Below, piece by piece: positions 1 to 8,095 of a stretch of DNA of 64,000 bases (positions are counted from its first letter, which is position 1; every line of letters begins with the position of its first letter). Below the pieces are notes generated by a model, which searched no databases, was not told the DNA's origin, and saw only the letters and a program-made list of their open reading frames with translations. Origin of the DNA: Motiliproteus sp. SC1-56 (GTDB lineage: Bacteria; Pseudomonadota; Gammaproteobacteria; Pseudomonadales; Balneatricaceae); assembly GCF_017309075.1 (NCBI RefSeq), contig NZ_JAEMGS010000006.1, forward strand, positions 62,001 to 126,000, read 5' to 3'. Both the position numbers and the translations under genes were made by a program.

Positions 1-334
1 CCTGCTTGAAAGCGCCGCCGAATCGCTGGGCATTTCCACCTCGCCCCAGAGCCCAACCCTACTGCAGGCAGAACTGCTGCTGGAGCCGACGGAATGGGAA
101 AGCGGCTGGTACTGGCGGCGCGGTGCACTGCAGCTAACCCTGAGCGGGCCCGAGACCGTCCTCGCCTCGCGGCGCTGGCCGATCAAAGCCGCGGCGCGCA
201 ACCGCGCCTACACGGACACCCGGCTGGTTAACACCCTGTCCAATGCCCTACCCGGCTACCTTTATGAGCTCCTCGCTGGCTCCAACGCGGAATCGCGTCA
301 ACACCTGCCGCCCACCACCGACCCAGCGCACTGA
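1..334 (+). CDS. C-terminal fragment of an unrecognised protein (cut by window edge)
   Basis: An open frame runs from base 2 to a TGA at 332-334 and encodes the last 110 residues of a protein whose start lies outside the window. The fragment has amphipathic and charged segments, a Trp-rich patch (residues 36-42, WESGWYW), an Arg/Ala-rich patch and a Pro-rich tail. Codon usage is GC-rich and coding-like. I do not recognise the family. Alternating strand-like segments suggest a secreted or envelope protein, but that is only an impression. The stop is followed by about 270 bases without a convincing gene. Confidence 0.6.
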   Translation, partial: LLESAAESLGISTSPQSPTLLQAELLLEPTEWESGWYWRRGALQLTLSGPETVLASRRWPIKAAARNRAYTDTRLVNTLSNALPGYLYELLAGSNAESRQHLPPTTDPAH

Positions 335-605
335 TCGGCACCTGCAGGCAAAGACCTGAAACCCAGGATGAACGCGGCACAACTCTGCGGCAAAAATCAC
401 TATTTGTGCGCAATCCAACGAATTGCGCACAACGGCTTTCCCAACCCCCTTTTATTCGATACATTGCCAACGACCCGGGGAGATCCCTTGGGCCAAAACC
501 CAGATTCGGAGGGATTCCGATCAAAAATAAGAAGGGGCATGTCCCCGAGCGGCTGCACGGTGCGAAGGAGGGCCCGGTTCTACCGCCACAGATGAAGTTA
601 ACCGA
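335..605. other. Intergenic stretch without a convincing gene
   Basis: Short overlapping frames occur on both strands, but none combines a plausible start, a Shine-Dalgarno sequence and protein-like composition. The one clear signal is the perfect inverted repeat at 404-432. A good Shine-Dalgarno-like AAGGAGG lies at 565-571 but has no start codon at the right distance, which fits a decayed gene start. Confidence 0.5.
404..432. promoter_or_regulatory. Perfect 11-bp inverted repeat, operator-like
   Basis: TTGTGCGCAAT at 404-414 and ATTGCGCACAA at 422-432 are exact reverse complements separated by 7 bases. The centre-to-centre spacing of 18 bp, close to two helical turns, is typical of a dimeric repressor operator. 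No T-tract follows, so it is not a standard terminator. The regulator is unknown; the XRE-cupin protein at 2600 is the nearest candidate, but nothing links it to this site. Confidence 0.55.
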
Positions 606-770
606 ATGGTTATCGAGTGTGTTCGTAACGAAGGGTTTGAAGATCAACTGACGGAAAGCAGCGCCTACCAAGTCCAAGAGCTGGGTAAGAATTCTTATCT
701 GATTCAGAATGATAAGGAAGAGCCCCGCTGGTACGGGCGCCAGCACTTCAACATCAAGCTGGAGGGCTGA
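606..770 (+). CDS. Small hypothetical ORF or gene remnant
   Basis: ATG at 606 opens 54 codons to a TGA at 768-770. The product is acidic and polar and ends in RWYGRQHFNIKLEG, which looks protein-like. The frame stays open upstream to 531 without another start codon and still reads like protein (GSTATDEVNR), and AAGGAGG at 565-571 has no start behind it. This may be the tail of a broken gene rather than an intact small protein. There is no good Shine-Dalgarno at 606. Family not recognised. Confidence 0.3.
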   Translation: MVIECVRNEGFEDQLTESSAYQVQELGKNSYLIQNDKEEPRWYGRQHFNIKLEG

Positions 771-909
771 TTCAGTCGTTGACCAACCTTTCGGGCGCCG
801 TGTTCCGGTGCCCTATTTCCCCCACCGCCTCTTTAACCCGTTCAGACTCCCCGGCCACTAAGCAGTGGTACCGGATTGACAGCCCCCACCCGTTAACAGA
901 CCGGCTGCC

Positions 910-2304
910 TCAGCAGGCCACCACGTTGACCGCCAGCCCGCCCTGAGCGGTTTCCTTGTATTTGTCCTGCATATCACGCCCGGTCTGACGCATGGTCTCG
1001 ATCACACTGTCCAGCGATACCTGGTGACGCCCGTCGCCGCGCAACGCCAAGCGCGCGGCGTTCAAGGCTTTTACCGCCCCCATGGTATTGCGCTCGATAC
1101 AGGGCACCTGCACCAGCCCAGCAACGGGATCACAAGTCAGCCCCAGGTTGTGCTCCATGCCGATTTCCGCGGCATTCTCGATCTGCGCATTGCTGCCGCC
1201 CATTACCGCGGCCAGCCCGGCGGCCGCCATGGAGCAGGCCACACCCACCTCTCCCTGGCACCCCACTTCGGCGGCAGAAAGGGACGCGTTGCGTTTGTAC
1301 AGCATCCCTACCGCAGCGGCCGTGGCCAAAAAGCAGGAAACGCCCGCCTCGTTGGCGCCGGGCACAAACCGCGTGTAGTAGGCGAGCACCGCCGGTATCA
1401 CCCCGGCGGCACCGTTGGTAGGGGCAGTCACCACCCGTCCACCCGCGGCGTTTTCCTCGTTCACCGCCATGGCATAGAGATTGATCCAGTCCATCACGCT
1501 GAGCGAATCCCGCAGCGCCGCCTCAGGCGCTTGGGTCAGCTCCCGATAGAGATCATGGGCACGCCGCTTGACCCCCAACCCACCCGGCAGCTCGCCGGTT
1601 TGCCGACAGCCGCGCTCGATGGACGCCTCCATCACCGACCAGACCTGCCGCAAGCCCGCCTCGACCTCTGCCATCGGACGGCGTGCTGCCTCGTTGGCCA
1701 GCACCATTGCAGCGATACTCAGGCCCGATTCATCCCCCAGGGCCAACAACTCCCGGGCATTTGAAAACGGGTAGGGCACCTCGCCCGGACCGGCACCTTC
1801 CCCCGCTGGCGCCCCCTCGGGCGCGTCCATCTCCTCCTCGCTGCGTACGAAACCGCCCCCCACCGAAAAATAGCGGCTCTTAAGGGTGCGCACACCGGCG
1901 CAGTCGAAGAGTTCAAAACTGAGCCCGTTCGGGTGCTGCGCAAGACGCTCGCCGCACAGGAAAAGCAGGTCCTGGGATTCGCTGAAGGCCAGCCGCTGAA
2001 CCCCGTCGAGCATCAGGACACGGCTGGCACGGATAGTTTCGACGATCCCGGGCACCCGGTCGGGGTCCACCTTGTCCGGCTGCTCCCCGGAAAGCCCGAG
2101 CAGCACCGCCACATCGGTCGCGTGCCCCTTACCGGTCATGGCCAGTGAGCCGTAAAGGCACACGCGAACCCTGCCGGCTCCTTCCAGCAATCCAAGACCT
2201 CTTGCCTGGGCCAGGAAACGCTGCGCCGCCCACATGGGGCCGACGGTGTGAGAGCTGGAGGGCCCGATCCCCACTTTAAAGAGGTCGAAAATACTCAGTG
2301 ACAT
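910..2304 (-). CDS. sdaA: L-serine ammonia-lyase, iron-sulfur type
   Basis: Converts L-serine to pyruvate and ammonia in the cytoplasm. The 464 residues match the usual length of the single-chain enterobacterial-type enzyme. The N-terminus carries the family hallmark [19 protein letters not shown] (beta domain). The C-terminal half (alpha domain) carries the conserved cysteines expected to hold the oxygen-sensitive [4Fe-4S] cluster ([12 protein letters not shown] and [14 protein letters not shown]), plus [13 protein letters not shown]. The ATG is preceded by GGGAG on the minus strand. It is divergent from the XRE-cupin gene at 2600, a common layout for a regulator and its target, and near the aap amino-acid importer. 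The enzyme would feed imported serine to pyruvate, in apparent opposition to serC/serA further along. Specificity for serine over other hydroxy-amino acids is from family knowledge. Confidence 0.95.
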   Translation of the reverse strand: MSLSIFDLFKVGIGPSSSHTVGPMWAAQRFLAQARGLGLLEGAGRVRVCLYGSLAMTGKGHATDVAVLLGLSGEQPDKVDPDRVPGIVETIRASRVLMLDGVQRLAFSESQDLLFLCGERLAQHPNGLSFELFDCAGVRTLKSRYFSVGGGFVRSEEEMDAPEGAPAGEGAGPGEVPYPFSNARELLALGDESGLSIAAMVLANEAARRPMAEVEAGLRQVWSVMEASIERGCRQTGELPGGLGVKRRAHDLYRELTQAPEAALRDSLSVMDWINLYAMAVNEENAAGGRVVTAPTNGAAGVIPAVLAYYTRFVPGANEAGVSCFLATAAAVGMLYKRNASLSAAEVGCQGEVGVACSMAAAGLAAVMGGSNAQIENAAEIGMEHNLGLTCDPVAGLVQVPCIERNTMGAVKALNAARLALRGDGRHQVSLDSVIETMRQTGRDMQDKYKETAQGGLAVNVVAC

Positions 2305-2599
2305 AGAGACTCCCGGTTGGGTTGCAATGCCAGGGCTGTTTAGACGCCAAGGGCCGAGCGCGGCCGACTGCCGCCGGCGATCACGGGTCCCCGGAGCCTA
2401 ACAAAGCCCGAGAGAAGCGATCAACTATTTTTCCTTTAGGAAACGCGCACCGCAGAACCGCGTCCCCGGAGATGGCTTAGAGCCTGAAAAAATATTGCGC
2501 TATCATTGCGATTTAGGCCGAAATAGTGGCATCCGGCTCAATATCAAAACGGCCTTCGGATGCAATTTGCGTTCACTTTAAGAAACAACGGAGTACCCC
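2305..2599. promoter_or_regulatory. Divergent control region sdaA / XRE-cupin gene
   Basis: This 295-base gap between divergent starts should hold both promoters. It contains an inverted repeat, GCATCCG at 2529-2535 and CGGATGC at 2557-2563 (7-bp arms, 21-base spacer), just upstream of the XRE gene, and a short AT-rich part at 2480-2530 with repeated ATTGCG motifs. Either could be an operator for the adjacent regulator, but I cannot assign -35/-10 boxes with confidence. No riboswitch pattern was recognised. Confidence 0.4.
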
Positions 2600-3229
2600 A
2601 TGGCTGATGAAACCCCCGCCTCGATGATCGAGAAAGAACGGGATAAAGGCCGGCAAGGCAGCGAGTCGAACCTGGAGCCGCTTCAGTTGGGAAAACGGGT
2701 TCGCGAACTTCGCCTGGCCAACAGCCTGACCCTTGAGGAAGCCAGCCGCCGCACCGGGCTGGCGCGCTCTACGCTGTCGAAGATCGAAAACGAGCAGATC
2801 TCCCCCACCTTCCAGGCCGTGCAGAAGCTGGCCCAGGGGCTCGATATCGACATTCCCCAGCTTTTTGTCAGCGCTAGCGACTCGCGCACCTCCGGCCGTC
2901 GCGACATCACCCGGGCCGGCGAGGGCAAGCCCCACCCCACCCCAACCTACGAGCACGAAATGCTGGCCGGCCAGCTGACCAACAAGCGCATGCTGCCCTA
3001 CAAATCCGTAGTCCGGGCCCGTCGCTTCGAAGACTACCCCCAGTGGGTGCGCCACGACGGAGAAGAGTTCCTGCTTATCCTTAGCGGTAGCGTGCGTTTC
3101 TACACCGAATTCTACGAGCCGGTGGATCTTCATGCCGGCGACAGCAGCTACTATGACGGAAGCATGGGCCATGCACTGATCTCCATCAGCGACCAGGACG
3201 CGGAAGTGCTCTGGGTGACTTCCACCTGA
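2600..3229 (+). CDS. XRE-family transcriptional regulator with C-terminal cupin domain
   Basis: The 209-residue protein has a polar N-terminal tail, a helix-turn-helix of the Cro/C1 type (about residues 30-88, with EEASRRTGLARSTLSKIEN as recognition region) and a C-terminal cupin_2 barrel (about 120-207, with GEEFLLILSGSVRF and LHAGDSSYYDG). This architecture is typical of regulators that sense a small molecule in the cupin pocket and control catabolic or amino-acid genes. CGGAG lies 8 bases before the ATG. It sits divergent to sdaA and upstream of the aap operon, so serine or amino-acid metabolism is the likely target; that is inferred from position only. The ligand is unknown. Confidence 0.85.
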   Translation: MADETPASMIEKERDKGRQGSESNLEPLQLGKRVRELRLANSLTLEEASRRTGLARSTLSKIENEQISPTFQAVQKLAQGLDIDIPQLFVSASDSRTSGRRDITRAGEGKPHPTPTYEHEMLAGQLTNKRMLPYKSVVRARRFEDYPQWVRHDGEEFLLILSGSVRFYTEFYEPVDLHAGDSSYYDGSMGHALISISDQDAEVLWVTST

Positions 3230-3263
3230 GCGCACCCCGCAAGTGCACCATCAATCACCAGCG

Positions 3264-3280
3264 CGCACCATTACGGTGCA
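3264..3280. promoter_or_regulatory. NtrC-like binding site
   Basis: CGCACC-ATTAC-GGTGCA matches 11 of the 12 fixed positions of the classical NtrC dyad TGCACC-N5-GGTGCA. It lies about 300 bases upstream of the sigma-54 promoter at 3558, a workable distance for an enhancer. A half-site TGCACC also occurs at 3244-3249 and another at 3404-3409. Binding by NtrC is inferred from the match. Confidence 0.65.
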
Positions 3281-3283
3281 AGT

Positions 3284-3312
3284 ACAGAGTGGGTAGTTTC
3301 CACCCACTCTGT
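3284..3312. terminator. Strong hairpin after the XRE-cupin gene
   Basis: ACAGAGTGGGT at 3284-3294 pairs perfectly with ACCCACTCTGT at 3302-3312 around a 7-base loop. It starts 55 bases after the regulator's stop codon. No T-run follows, so it may be a Rho-assisted terminator, a 3' end-stabilising hairpin or a protein-binding dyad next to the NtrC-like site. Confidence 0.5.
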
Positions 3313-3517
3313 TACTCCCCTCCCCAGGCGCTTAACCCAATAAGCCAAAACAGCGAAAAACCGATGCTAGTTGGCGCTCTAATGCCGACACTCAGCAACA
3401 CCCTGCACCAACTAGCGATATTGTTGGCCCCATCCGCATTTGCTTCAATCTTTAGGCACCGCAAGGGCTGCGGACCTGTTCCGCCGAGGGCGCCAGTTTG
3501 AGCGTTTCAGAAACCGG

Positions 3518-3534
3518 CGAACGCTTGGCGTTCG
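3518..3534. repeat. Perfect 7-bp inverted repeat upstream of sigma-54 promoter
   Basis: CGAACGC at 3518-3524 and GCGTTCG at 3528-3534 flank a 3-base centre. It is placed 24 bases before the sigma-54 promoter and could be a regulator site or a small hairpin. No binding protein is suggested by the sequence. Confidence 0.4.
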
Positions 3535-3557
3535 AACATGTTTATTATTTTCAACGC

Positions 3558-3574
3558 CTGGCACAGCCTTTGCT
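3558..3574 (+). promoter_or_regulatory. Sigma-54 promoter of aapJQMP
   Basis: CTGGCACAGCCTTTGCT carries the invariant GG (3560-3561) and GC (3572-3573) at the required 10-base spacing and most of the flanking consensus (TGGCAC...TTGC). Transcription would begin near 3585, giving a leader of about 70 bases before the aapJ ATG at 3655. With the upstream NtrC-like site this predicts activation under nitrogen limitation. Confidence 0.85.
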
Positions 3575-3612
3575 ATAAGAACTGCGATTAACCATAAAAA
3601 TTAACTGTGGTT

Positions 3613-3630
3613 CTGCCTGTTCGCAGGCAG
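3613..3630 (+). promoter_or_regulatory. UUCG-capped hairpin in the aapJ leader
   Basis: CTGCCTG and CAGGCAG form a 7-bp stem closed by a TTCG tetraloop, an exceptionally stable cap in RNA. It lies about 28 bases after the predicted sigma-54 start and 24 bases before the ATG. A role in mRNA stability is plausible. It does not cover the Shine-Dalgarno (AAGGAAA near 3644-3650). Confidence 0.6.
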
Positions 3631-3654
3631 CGAATCTACCAATAAGGAAAAATC

Positions 3655-4677
3655 ATGAAAAAGATCGCTTCCGTTGCAGCCCTGTCAGCCATCGCCGTGG
3701 GCATGTCCACCGCGGCCCAGGCTGAGGGCACTCTCGACGCCGTCAAAGATAAAGGCTTTGTACAGTGCGGCGTCAGCACCGGCCTTCCCGGCTTCTCCAA
3801 CCCTGATGAGAAAGGCAACTGGCAAGGTATGGACGTCGACGTCTGTCGCGCCATCGCCGCCGCCGTCCTGGGTGACGCGTCCAAAGTTAAGTACATTCCC
3901 CTGACCGCCAAAGAGCGTTTCACCGCGCTGCAGTCCGGCGAAATCGACGTGCTGTCCCGTAACACCACCTGGACCCAGACCCGGGACACCACCCTGGGCC
4001 TGAACTTCGCCGGGGTTAACTACTACGACGGTCAAGGCTTCCTGGTCAGCAAGAACCTGGGTGTCAAGAGCGCCAAGGAGCTGGACGGCGCCGCGGTGTG
4101 CATCCAGTCCGGCACCACTACCGAGCTGAACCTGTCCGACTACTTCAAGCTCAACAACATGCAGTTCGACCCGATCGTCTTCGACACCTCTGACCAGACC
4201 GTCAAGGGCTTCGAGGCCGGCCGCTGCGACGTGCTCACCTCCGACCAATCCCAGCTCTACGCCCTGCGCATCAAGCTGGCTGACCCGAGCAGCGCCATGG
4301 TACTGCCCGAGGTGATCTCCAAGGAGCCCCTGGGCCCCGTCGTACGCCAGGGTGACGACCAGTGGTTCAACATCGTCAAGTGGTCTCTGAACGCGATGAT
4401 CAACGCCGAAGAGCTGGGCCTGAGCTCCGCCAACGTCGACAGCATGAAGGAGAGCAGCGACAATCCCAGCATCAAGCGCCTGATCGGTCTTGAAGGACCC
4501 AAGGGAGAGGGCCTGGGCCTCGCCGATGACTGGGGCTACCAGATCGTCAAGCAGGTCGGCAACTACGGCGAAGTGTTCGAGCGCAACGTCGGCGCCGGCT
4601 CTCCGCTGGGCATCGAGCGTGGCATCAACGCCCTCTGGAACCAGGGCGGCTTCCTCTACGCCCCCCCCATGCGCTAA
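3655..4677 (+). CDS. aapJ: Amino-acid ABC transporter, periplasmic binding protein
   Basis: Captures L-amino acids in the periplasm and delivers them to the AapQM permease. The 340 residues begin with a Sec signal peptide (MKKIASVAALSAIAVGMSTAAQA, cleavage after AQA near residue 23) followed by a bacterial solute-binding family 3 domain with the typical opening TLDAVKDKGFVQCGVSTGLPG and the conserved ALQSGEIDVLSRNTTWT. Length and sequence fit the general L-amino-acid type (AapJ/BztA) rather than the shorter His/Gln-type proteins. It is the first gene of aapJQMP, behind a sigma-54 promoter. The range probably includes Glu, Gln, Asp and Asn by family knowledge; the true substrate set cannot be read from sequence. 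Confidence 0.93.
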   Translation: MKKIASVAALSAIAVGMSTAAQAEGTLDAVKDKGFVQCGVSTGLPGFSNPDEKGNWQGMDVDVCRAIAAAVLGDASKVKYIPLTAKERFTALQSGEIDVLSRNTTWTQTRDTTLGLNFAGVNYYDGQGFLVSKNLGVKSAKELDGAAVCIQSGTTTELNLSDYFKLNNMQFDPIVFDTSDQTVKGFEAGRCDVLTSDQSQLYALRIKLADPSSAMVLPEVISKEPLGPVVRQGDDQWFNIVKWSLNAMINAEELGLSSANVDSMKESSDNPSIKRLIGLEGPKGEGLGLADDWGYQIVKQVGNYGEVFERNVGAGSPLGIERGINALWNQGGFLYAPPMR

Positions 4678-4691
4678 TCCTACCGCGCACC

Positions 4692-4720
4692 GCCGGGACG
4701 GCCTTTGCCGTCGTCCCGGC
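4692..4720 (+). promoter_or_regulatory. Hairpin between aapJ and aapQ
   Basis: GCCGGGACG (4692-4700) pairs with CGTCCCGGC (4712-4720) around an 11-base loop that can itself pair further. There is no T-tract. Such structures after binding-protein genes usually protect the upstream mRNA end or cause partial termination, so that the binding protein is made in excess over the permease. Confidence 0.6.
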
Positions 4721-4769
4721 TCTCATCTATACCTAATTAATTGATTAACTGCCTTCGGGAGCTTTTTCC

Positions 4770-5963
4770 ATGCCCACCGATGTGAACAAAGGCGTGGCGC
4801 CCTCCTCGAAACCCAAGTTCTGGAACGACCCCGACAAACGGGCAATGCTGTTTCAGGTACTGATGATCCTAGCAATCGTGGGTTTCTTTTATTACGTCAT
4901 TAATAACGCGCTTACCAACCTTGATAACCGGGGGATTACCACCGGCTTCGGGTTTCTCAGTCAAGCAGCCGGGTTCGATATCCTGCTGACGCTGGTCCCC
5001 TTTGACTCCAGCTATAGTTTTGGCCGCACCTTTATCGTCGGCCTGCTCAATACACTGCTGGTCTCTTTTCTTGGCATCATCCTGGCGACCTTGCTCGGCT
5101 TTGTCATGGGGGTGGCCCGCCTCTCCCATAACTGGCTGGTAGCCAAGGTAGCCGCGGTCTACATCGAGACTTTCCGCAACATTCCGCTGCTGCTGCAGAT
5201 TTTCTTCTGGTATGTAGCCGTGCTTCAGACCCTGCCCTCCCCCCGCCAGAGCATCGAGCTCGGGGCCGGCAGTTTCCTAAACATTCGCGGACTCTATATC
5301 CCCTCGCCGGTGTTCGAGAGCGGCTTTTCCGCCGTGGTCATCGCCCTGGTGGCAACCATCATCGGCATCGTGTTTCTGGTACGCTGGAATCACAAGCGCC
5401 AGGACGCCACCGGCAAGTACTTCCCTGTCGGCTGGGCCTCACTGGCGCTGTTGATCGTGGTACCCGGCCTGGTATTTCTGCTCGCCGGCTCTCCGCTGAG
5501 CTGGGACTACCCGGAGCTGCGTGGGTTTAACTTCCGCGGCGGCACCACCATCATCCCCGAACTGATCGCCCTGCTGCTGGCCCTGACCATCTACACCGGC
5601 ACCTTTATTGCCGAGACGGTTCGCGCCGGTATTCTCGCGGTCAGCCACGGTCAGACCGAAGCCGCCCACGCGCTTGGCCTGAGCAACAGCCGTACCCTGC
5701 GCCTGGTGGTCATTCCTCAGGCCATGCGAGTCATCATTCCACCCCTAACCAGCCAGCATCTGAACCTGATCAAGAACTCCTCTCTGGCCACCGCCATCGG
5801 TTACCCCGATCTGGTTTCGGTATTCATGGGCACCACCCTGAACCAGACCGGCCAGGCGATCGAGATCATCTTCATGACCATGGCCGTGTACCTGACCATC
5901 AACCTGCTGGTCTCGCTGTTCATGAACTGGTACAACAAGCGCGTCGCGCTGGTGGAGCGTTAA
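4770..5963 (+). CDS. aapQ: Amino-acid ABC transporter permease AapQ
   Basis: Inner-membrane permease of the general L-amino-acid importer, partner of AapM. The 397 residues have an N-terminal extra membrane segment (about 28-48) and a long periplasmic insert before the core, which distinguish AapQ/BztB from short permeases. The core includes the HisM-type region and the EAA loop, HGQTEAAHALGLSNSRTLRLVVIPQAMR, which contacts the ATPase. GGGAG precedes the ATG. It is four bases from aapM, so translation is probably coupled. Confidence 0.92.
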   Translation: MPTDVNKGVAPSSKPKFWNDPDKRAMLFQVLMILAIVGFFYYVINNALTNLDNRGITTGFGFLSQAAGFDILLTLVPFDSSYSFGRTFIVGLLNTLLVSFLGIILATLLGFVMGVARLSHNWLVAKVAAVYIETFRNIPLLLQIFFWYVAVLQTLPSPRQSIELGAGSFLNIRGLYIPSPVFESGFSAVVIALVATIIGIVFLVRWNHKRQDATGKYFPVGWASLALLIVVPGLVFLLAGSPLSWDYPELRGFNFRGGTTIIPELIALLLALTIYTGTFIAETVRAGILAVSHGQTEAAHALGLSNSRTLRLVVIPQAMRVIIPPLTSQHLNLIKNSSLATAIGYPDLVSVFMGTTLNQTGQAIEIIFMTMAVYLTINLLVSLFMNWYNKRVALVER

Positions 5964-5967
5964 TTCA

Positions 5968-7074
5968 ATGATCATAAACGACAAAAAACTGCCTGACCTG
6001 CCGCCGCCCACCAGCACCTCCGGGCCTATCGGCTGGCTTCGCAACAACCTGTTCGACACCCCGCTCAACAGCATTCTGACCCTGGTGATCGGCTATCTGC
6101 TGGTGACCAACCTGGTTCCGCTGATCCAATGGGCGTTTATCGACGCCGACTGGATCGGCGACAGCCGGGATGCCTGCACCAGTGGCGGCGCCTGCTGGGT
6201 GTTTGTCTCGGTGCGTCTGAACCAGTTCCTCTACGGCTTCTACCCCGAGAGCGAGTACTGGCGCATCAACACCCTGTTTGTCCTGCTGGGACTGCTGCTG
6301 GCCGGAATGATCTATGAAAAGACCCCCAAGCGGGGCTGGATCGCCCTGTTTACCCTGGTGGTATTCCCGGTCATCGCCTACTTCATGCTCCATGGCGGCT
6401 CTTTCGGCCTGCCGGTGGTGGAAACCCACAAGTGGGGCGGACTGACCCTGACCCTGGTGCTGGCCCTGGTGGGCATCGTCGCCTCCCTGCCGATCGGTGT
6501 CATGCTGGCACTCGGACGGCGCTCTCACATGCCCATCGTGCGCTCTTTCTGCACCATCTTTATCGAGGTGTGGCGTGGGGTTCCGCTGATCACCATTCTC
6601 TTCATGGCGTCGGTCATGCTACCGCTGTTCGCGCCCGAGGAGATCGATCTGGACAAGCTGGTACGGGCCCTGATCGGCATCACTTTGTTCCAGTCCGCCT
6701 ACATGGCGGAGGTCATCCGCGCCGGCCTGCAGGCCATTCCCAAGGGCCAGTACGAAGCGGCTGACGCCATGGGACTGAGCTACTGGAAAAAGATGGGGCT
6801 GATCATCCTGCCCCAAGCGCTGAAGATCGTCATCCCGGGTATCGTGAACACCTTCATCGCCCTGTTCAAGGACACCAGCCTGGTGCTGATCATCGGCCTG
6901 TTCGACCTGCTGGCCATCGTTCAGTCGGCCCTGGCCGATCCGAAATGGCTCGGCTACTCCACCGAAGGCTACGTATTCGTCGCTTTCGTGTTCTGGGTCT
7001 TCTGTTTCGCCATGTCCCGCTACAGCCAGTATCTCGAACGCAAATTGCACACCGGCCACGGCGCGCGCCAGTAA
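5968..7074 (+). CDS. aapM: Amino-acid ABC transporter permease AapM
   Basis: Second inner-membrane permease subunit. The 368 residues show several hydrophobic segments (about 27-50, 95-130, 155-185) and a HisM-type core with EVWRGVPLITILFMASV, followed by the ATPase-contacting loop KGQYEAADAMGLSYWKKMGLI. The N-terminal 150 residues with an extra periplasmic loop fit AapM/BztC. GGTGGAG lies 10 bases before the ATG, inside the end of aapQ. Confidence 0.92.
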   Translation: MIINDKKLPDLPPPTSTSGPIGWLRNNLFDTPLNSILTLVIGYLLVTNLVPLIQWAFIDADWIGDSRDACTSGGACWVFVSVRLNQFLYGFYPESEYWRINTLFVLLGLLLAGMIYEKTPKRGWIALFTLVVFPVIAYFMLHGGSFGLPVVETHKWGGLTLTLVLALVGIVASLPIGVMLALGRRSHMPIVRSFCTIFIEVWRGVPLITILFMASVMLPLFAPEEIDLDKLVRALIGITLFQSAYMAEVIRAGLQAIPKGQYEAADAMGLSYWKKMGLIILPQALKIVIPGIVNTFIALFKDTSLVLIIGLFDLLAIVQSALADPKWLGYSTEGYVFVAFVFWVFCFAMSRYSQYLERKLHTGHGARQ

Positions 7075-7107
7075 GCGCGCCAGGTATATAAGAATTAGGA
7101 GTTTGTA

Positions 7108-7872
7108 ATGTCTACCGATTCCATGAGCGTCTCCGACCAGGTGATGATCGAGTTAAAAAACGTCAATAAGTGGTACGGTGATTTCCACGTCCTCAAGGAC
7201 ATCAACCTGACCGTCAACAAGGGTGAACGGATCGTCATCTGCGGCCCCTCGGGTTCAGGCAAGTCGACCATGATTCGCTGCCTCAACCGACTCGAGGAAC
7301 ACCAGTCGGGCGATATCATCGTCTCCGGAACTACCCTGACCAACGACCTAAAGCACATCGAGACCATCCGCCGGGAAGTGGGTATGGTGTTCCAGCACTT
7401 CAACCTCTTCCCGCACCTCACGGTGCTGGAGAACTGCTGCCTGGCGCCGATCTGGGTTCGCAAGACCCCGCGCAAGGAGGCCGAAGCGACGGCCATGAAG
7501 TACCTGGAGCGGGTCAAGATTCCCGAGCAGGCCCACAAGTACCCTGGCCAGCTCTCCGGCGGCCAGCAGCAGCGGGTCGCGATCGCCCGCAGCCTGTGCA
7601 TGAACCCCGAGGTCATGCTCTTTGACGAGCCCACCTCGGCGCTTGACCCGGAGATGATCAAGGAGGTGCTGGATGTCATGATCGAGCTGGCCCAGGAAGG
7701 GATTACCATGCTCTGCGTGACTCACGAGATGGGCTTTGCCAAAACCGTGGCCAACCGGGTGATCTTCATGGACGGCGGCCAGATCATCGAAGAGAACGAG
7801 CCGCAGGAGTTTTTCAACAACCCGCAGTCCGACCGGACCAAGCTGTTCCTCAGCCAAATTCTCAACCACTGA
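7108..7872 (+). CDS. aapP: Amino-acid ABC transporter ATPase AapP
   Basis: Cytoplasmic ATPase powering the aap importer. The 254-residue polar-amino-acid-type ATPase has Walker [11 protein letters not shown]-loop [10 protein letters not shown], signature LSGGQQQR, Walker [14 protein letters not shown] and the switch His in CVTHEMG, all intact. AGGAG precedes the ATG at 7108. A clear intrinsic terminator follows at 7911, closing the operon. Confidence 0.95.
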   Translation: MSTDSMSVSDQVMIELKNVNKWYGDFHVLKDINLTVNKGERIVICGPSGSGKSTMIRCLNRLEEHQSGDIIVSGTTLTNDLKHIETIRREVGMVFQHFNLFPHLTVLENCCLAPIWVRKTPRKEAEATAMKYLERVKIPEQAHKYPGQLSGGQQQRVAIARSLCMNPEVMLFDEPTSALDPEMIKEVLDVMIELAQEGITMLCVTHEMGFAKTVANRVIFMDGGQIIEENEPQEFFNNPQSDRTKLFLSQILNH

Positions 7873-7910
7873 TACAGCTGCCGATCTTCAAATCGGCCTG
7901 CGCCCCCCCA

Positions 7911-7935
7911 ATCCCCGCCTTGTGCGGGGATTTTT
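7911..7935 (+). terminator. Rho-independent terminator of aapJQMP
   Basis: ATCCCCGC pairs with GCGGGGAT around a 5-base loop, followed directly by a T-run (7931-7935). It lies 39 bases after the aapP stop. Confidence 0.9.
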
Positions 7936-8013
7936 GTTTATCCCCCTCGGCCCCTGCCCCCTGACTTATCTAGCGCGCACTTAGCTGGATAGTCCCACGG
8001 GCGGCGTCTAGAG

Positions 8014-8036
8014 TTAACCCGGAGCCAGCAGGTTAA
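8014..8036. promoter_or_regulatory. Short inverted repeat upstream of the homocysteine methyltransferase
   Basis: TTAACC (8014-8019) and GGTTAA (8031-8036) are separated by 11 bases, an interrupted dyad of the T-N11-A style often bound by LysR-type regulators. It sits 60 bases before the gene. No other support. Confidence 0.3.
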
Positions 8037-8095
8037 ATTAGTCCCGCAGGGCCCTGGCAACGAATCGAGACTTAACGAGCCGGAGGCTGGAAAAG

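Larger units (their letters stand above)
3230..3654. promoter_or_regulatory. Long regulatory region upstream of aapJ
   Basis: These 425 bases hold, in order: an NtrC-like dyad (3264-3280), a strong hairpin (3284-3312), a second dyad (3518-3534), a sigma-54 promoter (3558-3574) and a leader hairpin (3613-3630), listed separately. A 70-codon frame at 3289-3501 crosses the hairpin and has no protein-like character, so I do not call a gene. Confidence 0.7.

Noticed and set aside
3289-3501. 70-codon plus-strand ORF
   Set aside because: It overlaps the strong hairpin and the regulatory region of aapJ, and has no ribosome site or protein-like composition.
7941-8095. Possible SAH or SAM riboswitch before the homocysteine methyltransferase
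   Set aside because: Short dyads are present, but the conserved core patterns of known S-adenosyl riboswitches were not found.
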